Source: Antilocapra americana (lineage: Eukaryota; Chordata; Mammalia; Artiodactyla; Antilocapridae). From it: a stretch of DNA of 64,000 nt. This document shows positions 57,806 through 64,000 of the stretch, piece after piece. The position numbers and the translations under genes were made by a program. The notes below the pieces were generated by a model. It was not told where the DNA came from. It did no database searches and saw only the letters and a list, made by a program, of their open reading frames with translations. How positions within the stretch are numbered: the first letter of the stretch is position 1; every line of letters starts with the position of its first letter. The DNA is taken from assembly GCA_007570785.1 (NCBI GenBank), contig ML660211.1:417352-481351 (forward strand). The letters run 5' to 3'.

Positions 57806-60800
57806 TGGATACTACATAATGATCAAAGGATCAATCCACAAAGAAGATATAACAATTACAAATATATATGCACTCAACATAGGAGCACCAGTATGTAAGG
57901 CAAATGCTAACAAGTATGAAAGGGGAAATTAACAGTAACACAATAATAGTGGGAGACTTTAATACCCCACTCACACCTATGGATAGATTCACTAGACAGA
58001 AAATTAACAAGGAAACACAAACTTTAAATGATACAATAGACCAATTAAACATAATTGATATCTATAGGACATTCCACCCCAAAACAATGAATTTCACCTT
58101 TTTCTCAAGCACACACGGAAACTTCTCTATATAGATCACACCCTTGCCATAAATTTAGCCTTGGTAAATTCAAAAAAACTGAAATCATTCCAAGCATCTT
58201 TTCTGACCACAATGCAGTAAGACTAGATGTCAGTTACAGGAGAAAAACATTTAAAAATTCCAACATATGGAGGCTGAACAACAGGCTGCTAAATAACCAA
58301 CAAATCACAGAAGAAATCAAAAAGGAAATCAAAATATGCATAGAAAAAAATGAAAATAGAAACACAATAACCCAAAACCTATGGGACACTGTAAAAGCAG
58401 TGCTAAGGGGAAAGTTCATAGCAATACAGGCTTACCTCAAGAAACAAGAAAAAAGTCAAATAAATAACTCTACACCTAAAACAACTAGAAAATGAAGAAA
58501 TTAAGAAACCCAGGGTTAGTAGAAGGGAATAAAATCATAAAAATTAGGGCAGAAATAAATGCAAAAGAAACAAAAGAGACCATAGCATAAATTAACAAAG
58601 CTAAAAGCTGGTTCTTTGAGAAGATAAATAAAATTTATGAACCATTAGCTAGACTCATCAAGAAACAAAGGGAGAAGAACCAAATCAACATAATTAGAAA
58701 TGAAAATAGAGAAATCACAACAGACAACACAGAAATACAAAGGATCATAAGAGACTACTATCAGCAACTATATGCCAATAAAATGGACAACTTGAAGAAA
58801 TGGACAAATTCTTAGAAAGGTACAACTTTCCAAAAGTGAACCAAGAAAATCTTTTTTTTTTTTTTATTATTGTTTTTGCCATACATTGTCATGATATCAC
58901 CATGGATTTACATATGCTTCCCCTCCAGATCCCCCCCCTCCTCCCTCCCCCCCGGGAAATCTCGCTGCACCAGTCCCGAGCATCAATCTTAACAGATGCA
59001 TCATAAGCACGGAAATTGAAACTGTAATCAGAAATCTTTCAGCAAACAAAAGCCCAGGAAGAGACGGCTTCACAGCTGAATTCTACCAAAAATTTAGAGA
59101 AGAGCTAACGCTTATCCTACTCAAAGTCTTCCAGAAAATTGCAGAGAAAGGTAAACTTCCAAACTCATTCTATGAGGCCACCATCACCCTAATACCAAAC
59201 CCAACAAAAATGCCACAAAAAAGAAAGCTACAGGCCAATATCACTGATGAACATAGATGCAAAAATCCTTAACAAAACTCTAGCAAACTGAATCCAACAG
59301 CACATTAAAAAGATCATACATCATGACCAAGTAGGTTTTATCCCAGGGATGCAAGGATTCTTCAATATACACAAATCAATCAATGTAATACACCATATTA
59401 ACAAACTGAAAAATAAAAATCACATGATTATCTCAATAGATGCAGAGAAAGCCTTTGACAAAATTCAGCATCCATTTATGACAAAAAACCCTCCAGAAAG
59501 CAGGAATAGAAGGGACATACCTCAACATAATAAAAGCTATATATGACAAACTCGCAGCAAACATTATCCTCAATGGTGAAAAACTGAAAGCATTTCCCCT
59601 AAAGTCAGGAACAAGACAAAGGTGCTCACTCTCACCACTACTATTCAACATAGTTTTGGCCACAGCAATCAGAGCAGAAAAAGAAATCAAAGGAATCCAG
59701 ATTGGAAAAGAAGAAGTAAAACTCTCACTGTTTGCAGATGACATGAACTCTACATAGAAAACCCTAAGGGCTCCACCAGAAAATTACTAGAGCTAATCAA
59801 TGAATATAGTAAAGTTGCAGGATATAAAATCAACACACAGAAATCTCTTGCATTCCTATACACTAACAATGAGAAAACAGAAAGAGAAATTAAGGAAACA
59901 ATTCCATTCACCATCAAAACAAAAAGAATAAAATACTTAGGAATATATCTACCCAAAGAAACAAAAGACCTATATATAGAAAACTATAAAACATTGGTCA
60001 CAGAAATCAAAGAGGATACAAATAGATGGAGAAATATACCATGTTCATGGGTTGGAAGAATCAATATAGTGAAAATGAGTATACTACCCACAACAATCTA
60101 TAGATTCAGCGCAATCCTTATCAAGCTACCAATGGTATTTTTCCCAGAACTAGAACAAATAATTTCACAATTTGTATGGAAATACAAAAAAACTTCGAAT
60201 AACCAAAGCAATCTTGAGAAAGAAGAATGGAACTGGAGGAATCAACCTGCATGACTTCAGGCTCTACTACTAAGCCACAGTCATCAAGACAGTATGGTAC
60301 TGGCCTAAAGACAGAAATATAGATCAATGGAACAAAATAGAAAGCCCAGAAATAATTTCATGCACCTATGGACACCTTACCTTTGACAAAGGAGGCAAGA
60401 ATATACAATGGAGAAAAGACAATCTCTTTAATAAGTGGTGCTGGGAATACTGGACAGCCGCTCATAAAAGAATGAAACTAGAACACTTTCTAACACCATA
60501 CACAAAAATAACTCAAAATGGATTAAAGATCCAAATGTAAGACCAGAAACTATAAAACTCCCAGAGGAAAACATAGGCAATACACTCTCCGACATAAATC
60601 AAGGCAGGATCCTCTACAACCCACCTCCCAGAATATTGGAAATAAAAGCAGAAATAAACAAATGAGACATAATTAAAATGAAAAGTTTTTGCACAACAAA
60701 GGAAACTATAAGCAATGTGAAAAGATAGCCTTCAGAATGGGAGAAAATAATAGTAAACGAAGCAATGGACAAACAATGAATCTCAAAAATATACAAGTAA

Positions 60801-61445
60801 CTCCTGCAGCTCCATTCCAGAAAAATAAACGACCCAATCAAAAAATGAGCCAAAGAACTAAACAGACATTTCTCCAAAGAAGACATACAGATGGCTAACA
60901 AACACATGAAAAGATGTTCAATATCACTCATTAACAGAGAATTGCAAATCAAAACCACAATGAGGTACCATTTCACACCAGTCAGAATGGCTGCTATCCA
61001 AAAGTCTACAAGCAATAAATGCTGGAGAGGGTGTGGAGAAAAGAGAACCAACCCTCTTACACTGTTGGTGGGAATGCAAACTAGTACAGCCACTATGGAA
61101 AACAGTGTGGAGATTTCTTAAAAAACTGGAAATAGAACTGCCATATGACCCAGCAATCCCACTGCTGGGCATCCCAGAATTGAAAGAGACATGTGTACCC
61201 CAATGTTCATTGCAGCACTGTTTACAATAGCCAGGACGTGGAAGCAACCTAGATGTCCATCATCAGATGAATGGATAAGAAAGCTGTGGTACATATACAC
61301 AATGGAATATTATTCAGCCATTAAAAAGAATACATTTGAATCAGTTCTAACGAGGTGGGTGAAACTGGAGCCTATTATACAGAGTGAAGTAAGCCAGAAA
61401 GAAAAACACCAATACAGTATATTAATGTATGTATGTGGAATTTAG
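57806..61445 (+). pseudogene. L1 ORF2 relic (endonuclease-RT), frameshifted
   Basis: The text begins inside the endonuclease ('ggatactacataatgatc'), continues with 'TIIVGDFNTPLTPMDR' (about 57940-57990), and reaches the RT region with the F-A-D-D-M motif at about 59731-59745, immediately followed by a frameshift and stop. The C-terminal part ends with 'MEYYSAIKKNTFESV' and a stop near 61443. In-frame stops and indels are frequent; the longest open pieces are under 110 codons. Confidence 0.85.
58854..58984 (-). mobile_element. Short L1 3' tail inserted in the L1 ORF2, opposite strand
   Basis: The T run and 'tgccatacattgtcatgat' followed by a C-rich block are the bovine L1 3' UTR and poly(A) read backwards. 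About 130 bases were inserted. A short duplication, aatctt, appears at 58848-58853 and 58985-58990. ORF2 text continues on both sides ('ccaagaaaatc' ... 'ttaacagatgcatcataagc'). Confidence 0.85.
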
Positions 61446-61795
61446 AAAGGTGGTGATGATAAGCCTGTTTGTGAGACAGCAAGAGACACAGATGTGTAGA
61501 ACAGTCTTATGGACTCTGTGGGAGAGGTCTAGGGTGGGATGATTTGGGAGAATGGCATTGAAACATGTACATTATCATATGTGAAATGAATCGCCAGTCC
61601 AGGTCCGATGCATGATACAGGGTGATCAGGGCTGGTGCACTGGGATGACTCAGAGAGATGGGATAGGGAGGGAGGTGGGAGGGGGATTCAGGATGGGGAA
61701 CACATGTATACTCATGGCAAATTCATGCCAATGTATGGTGAAATCAATATATATTGTAATGTAAAAAAAAATAAAATAAAAAAGGAGAAAATAAA
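61446..61795 (+). terminator. Bovine L1 3' UTR with G-rich tract and A-rich tail
   Basis: The 3' UTR has the G-runs 'gggagggaggtgggaggggg' at about 61664-61687, a possible G-quadruplex typical of L1 3' UTRs. It ends 'aaaataaaataaaaaagg' with AATAAA-like signals at about 61770-61780. Confidence 0.75.
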
Positions 61796-61808
61796 AAGAA
61801 TGACTGTA

Positions 61809-62226
61809 AATACAGAACAAAGTGATATTGGGGCACCACTGGTTAGAAGTAAGTAGTCATGTCCAGAGGTTGATTTTTAGTCTTTATTTTAATCATGCTC
61901 CAGTATAGCTTGTGTCAAAACTTAATGTTTTACATCTTAAACTTCACATTTCCCCCCCTCTTTCAATTTACTGGAGAAAGTCTGATAAATAGTGAAACAT
62001 ACACCTCAGAATTACCTTCCCCAAGGTGGCTGTGAAATGCGTTTACAGACCAACTCCCTTGAGCTATTAGTTGAAGGTTGGGGGAGTAACAATACCTGCC
62101 TGTCCTTTTAACTGACCATCCTTATTTTCATATTTTAAAAGCCCTTGTGCATAAAAATGCAGATATTGGCAATTTAAAGTCTGTAAGAGCATACTGAAAA
62201 TGTCAGTGAAATACAAAAAGCATGTG
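61809..62226. other. Unassigned DNA
   Basis: No family recognised between the L1 target site and the GT microsatellite. Confidence 0.4.
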
Positions 62227-62229
62227 TAT

Positions 62230-62230
<1 letters not shown>

Positions 62231-62262
<32 letters not shown>
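62231..62262. repeat. (GT)n microsatellite
   Basis: About sixteen uninterrupted GT units; likely polymorphic. Confidence 0.95.
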
Positions 62263-62263
<1 letters not shown>

Positions 62264-62269
62264 GGGAGT

Positions 62270-62700
62270 ATATATTGATACAGTGCTCTGGAAATTGTCA
62301 AGTTCAAGGTTGAGTGTATATACTCAGTGATCCATCAATTCTAACACTAGTTATAGAGACCAAGAAATGCATACATGCATATCTGCATACAATAATACTC
62401 CAAAAATGTGCATAACAGCATGATTTCAATAGCAGGAGTTGAAAACAAGGAAAGAATTGATTTCAACATACAGTGATATAAAAACATATGGGAACCCTAC
62501 ACAGCAATGCAGATAAATGAGCTACAGCAATATCCAACAATGTGTATGAACTCTACAAAGAAAATATTGTGTAAAATCAGCAAGACACAAAATAACATAT
62601 ACTGAATGGTTTTACTTCTGTTTAGCTCAAAAATAGCAAAAATTATCAATAAGAATTAAAGTCAGAATGGGGAGAGTAGGTAGTGATCAAGAGATATGAG
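62270..62700 (+). mobile_element. Very old L1 3' end (L1M-type)
   Basis: 'catgatttcaatagcagga', 'tatgggaaccctacacagc' and 'tattgtgtaaaatcagcaag' follow the order of the old L1 ORF2 end and 3' UTR. Strongly diverged. Confidence 0.45.
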
Positions 62701-62997
62701 GTAGAGAGTTTAAGAGGTGTTTTTCATCTTCTATTTCTAGATGTGGTGTGCTCACTTGGTGATAATTTATCAAGCTCTGCCTTGAGGTTTGGACACTTTC
62801 CTGTAGAAACAGAATACTAAAAATTTCACCAATAAATACATTGCATTGATTCTTACACCTTCTTCTATCTAAGCTTTCCCATAACAGGTTGAAGTATGCC
62901 TGCTTTGTGGAGCAAACCATTTCTTTAAAAAATTTGCAACAAAATTTCAAAGTAGCAGGAGAGGGTGTTTATTCATACTATGAAGCTTTTCTCCAAC

Positions 62998-63264
62998 TCA
63001 ATTTTCATTCATATTAATGCTAATTTTGAATTCTAAATATTTAACTTCTCTCTCTAAATCTCTATTGTTTATGAACTTGAATGGAGAGGATTTTCTTTTA
63101 GGTCTACTCAGTCTCAGTGTAGCTTGCCAGTAATTCTTACAAATTATCTTTAGTCTCCTTTGGGGACACTGGGTTCTTTCTGGTGGGTCTGCAATGAACA
63201 CAACTTCTTTCTGTGGTACTGGCTTATTGTAGGGAATTGTCCTTACCTTCAGATCCCCAATATA
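62998..63264 (-). other. Open stretch of 88 codons, unknown status
   Basis: It is open from just after an in-frame TGA (63265-63267) to TGA at 62998-63000. The translation is basic and hydrophilic: it includes 'VPQKEVVFIADPPERT' and 'LRLSRPKRKSSPFKF'. There is no ATG near its start. It could be an exon, an old pseudogene or chance; I cannot name a family. Confidence 0.25.
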
Positions 63265-63283
63265 TCACTGAACATGTACCTGC
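63247..63283 (-). other. Possible 37-nt exon
   Basis: On the minus strand 'ttttcctcttag' is a good acceptor (AG at 63285-63284) and AAG/GTAAGG a strong donor (GT at 63246-63245). The 37 nt between have one open frame (AGTCSVIYWGSE). The donor lies inside the open stretch above, so both cannot be used in the same transcript. Could belong to a non-coding RNA. Confidence 0.25.
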
Positions 63284-63540
63284 CTAAGAGGAAAATGTGT
63301 TTTGCTTGCTAGAATTAAATCTTTTTAGCTTTTAATGAAAATGGGCATAAAGTTAAATCCTAACTAATATGTTACGTGTAATAGATTTGTGTGAGCTCTC
63401 AGGAATGCACTTTTTATGAGGGTGGAATTGAAACTCCTCCTCTTCCTCCTTCCTGCTAACTGGAGAACTTGCATAACAGTGGGAACTCCACCAGTCTTAG
63501 CTAAGGACACTCATGCAGCAGATAAAAGAATGATCTAAGG

Positions 63541-63900
63541 TCTCCAATACTTTGTCCACCTGATGCAAAGAGCCGACTCATTTGAAAAGATCCTGATGCT
63601 CTTGAAGACTGAAAGTGAAAGTCGCTCAGTCGTGTCTGACTCTTTGAGACCGCATGGACTGTCCGTGGAATTCTCCAGACCAGAATACTGGAGTGGGTAG
63701 CCTTTCCCTTCTCCAGGGGATCTTCCCAACCCAGACTGAAGGCAAAAGGAAAAGAGAGGAGCAGAGGACGAGATGGTTGGATAGCATCACTGACTCAATA
63801 GACATGAACAAACTCCGGGAGATAGTAGAGGACAGGGAAGCCTGACGTGCTGTGGTCCATGGGGTCGCAAAGAGTCAGACATGACTTAGTGACTGAACAA
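63541..63900 (+). mobile_element. BovB LINE, 3' end fragment, split by a SINE
   Basis: It starts 'ctccaatactttgtccacc', is interrupted at 63614-63732, then resumes 'ggcaaaaggaaaagagagg' and ends 'gtgactgaacaacaacac'. A 5'-truncated copy. Confidence 0.88.
63614..63732 (-). mobile_element. 5'-truncated Bov-tA SINE inside the BovB, 8-bp target duplication
   Basis: From 'gtgaaagtcgctcagtcgtg' to 'ggggatcttcccaaccc', without the tRNA head. The duplication agactgaa is seen at 63606-63613 and 63733-63740. Confidence 0.87.
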
Positions 63901-64000
63901 CAACACGGCAAAATGTCCCCATGCCAGGCACGGAGTCTTTATACCAATATTTTCTTCTGTAAGAGAATAAACTCTTTCGGGTTAAAAACATTCAAGCCAA
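63901..64000. other. Unassigned window end
   Basis: Nothing recognised in the last 100 bases. Confidence 0.4.

Larger units (their letters stand above)
56054..61795 (+). mobile_element. Bovine L1 with intact 5' end and 13-bp target duplication, ORF1 deleted
   Basis: The element starts 'gcctaagatggtggaggaat' (AAGATGG is the YY1-like core of L1 starts) and ends in an A-rich tail. A perfect 13-bp duplication, aagaatgactgta, flanks it at 56041-56053 and 61796-61808, which proves one insertion event with both ends kept. The order is 5' UTR (56054-57805), ORF2 relic (57806-61445) and 3' UTR (61446-61795). All of ORF1 and the start of ORF2 are missing at about 57806. A second L1 tail is inserted at 58854-58984. 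Its state suggests it is among the younger LINEs here. Confidence 0.95.
62701..63540. other. Unassigned DNA with coding-like and splice-like signals on the minus strand
   Basis: No repeat family recognised. It holds an 88-codon open stretch (62998-63264, minus) and, overlapping its upstream end, a 37-nt segment with strong splice consensus on both sides (63247-63283). See the separate entries. Confidence 0.4.

Overview
The window is ruminant nuclear DNA, almost certainly from a bovid. The evidence is the repeat content: BovB (RTE-type) LINEs, tRNA-headed Bov-tA SINEs, a dimeric BOV-A2 SINE and bovine-type L1 elements. This combination is known from ruminants. These younger repeats lie on an older eutherian layer of decayed L1MA-like LINEs, MaLR LTRs, a MIR, a Tigger fragment and two hAT relics. 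The DNA is AT-rich and gene-poor. I found no complete protein gene, no rRNA or tRNA gene, no CRISPR array and no bacterial-type operon. Most open frames are pieces of dead LINE ORFs or chance frames in SINEs and AT-rich sequence.

Layout. 1-8 kb: unassigned DNA, then an ancient plus-strand L1 (about 1511-8045) pierced by three SINEs, one a BOV-A2 with an 11-bp target duplication. 8-15 kb: mostly unassigned DNA with scattered Bov-tA copies and a BovB 3' end. 15-23.4 kb: a plus-strand BovB split by a 6-kb L1, itself hit by a SINE; the BovB 5' end carries an inverted stub that looks like twin priming. 23.6-30.3 kb: three more BovB copies, two of them head-to-tail on the minus strand, and a small hAT relic. 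30.3-46.6 kb: L1 tails, MaLR LTRs, a hAT transposase relic, a MIR, about a dozen SINEs, and a BovB whose 3' part now faces the other way, suggesting a local inversion. 46.6-56 kb: mostly unassigned DNA, one possible terminal coding exon on the minus strand (48981-49253), an old minus-strand L1 interrupted by Tigger, and SINEs. 56-61.8 kb: a bovine L1 with its 5' end and a 13-bp target duplication but without ORF1. 62-64 kb: an old L1 tail, a coding-like stretch with good splice signals, and a BovB 3' end carrying a SINE.

How the parts relate. BovB encodes an endonuclease and reverse transcriptase. Bov-tA and BOV-A2 encode nothing; their tails derive from the BovB 3' end, so BovB machinery is taken to have copied them. 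L1 copies are mobilised by L1 proteins. Every LINE copy here is broken, so none can be autonomous. The nesting (BovB hit by L1 hit by SINE; L1 hit by L1; BovB hit by SINE; old L1 hit by Tigger) gives relative ages.

Family names come from recognising consensus features by eye. Boundaries are good to a few bases where target duplications were found and to about 10-50 bases elsewhere. I see no convincing new biological system. The best leads are the possible exon at 48981-49253, the splice-like element at 63247-63283, and several structural rearrangements of BovB and L1.
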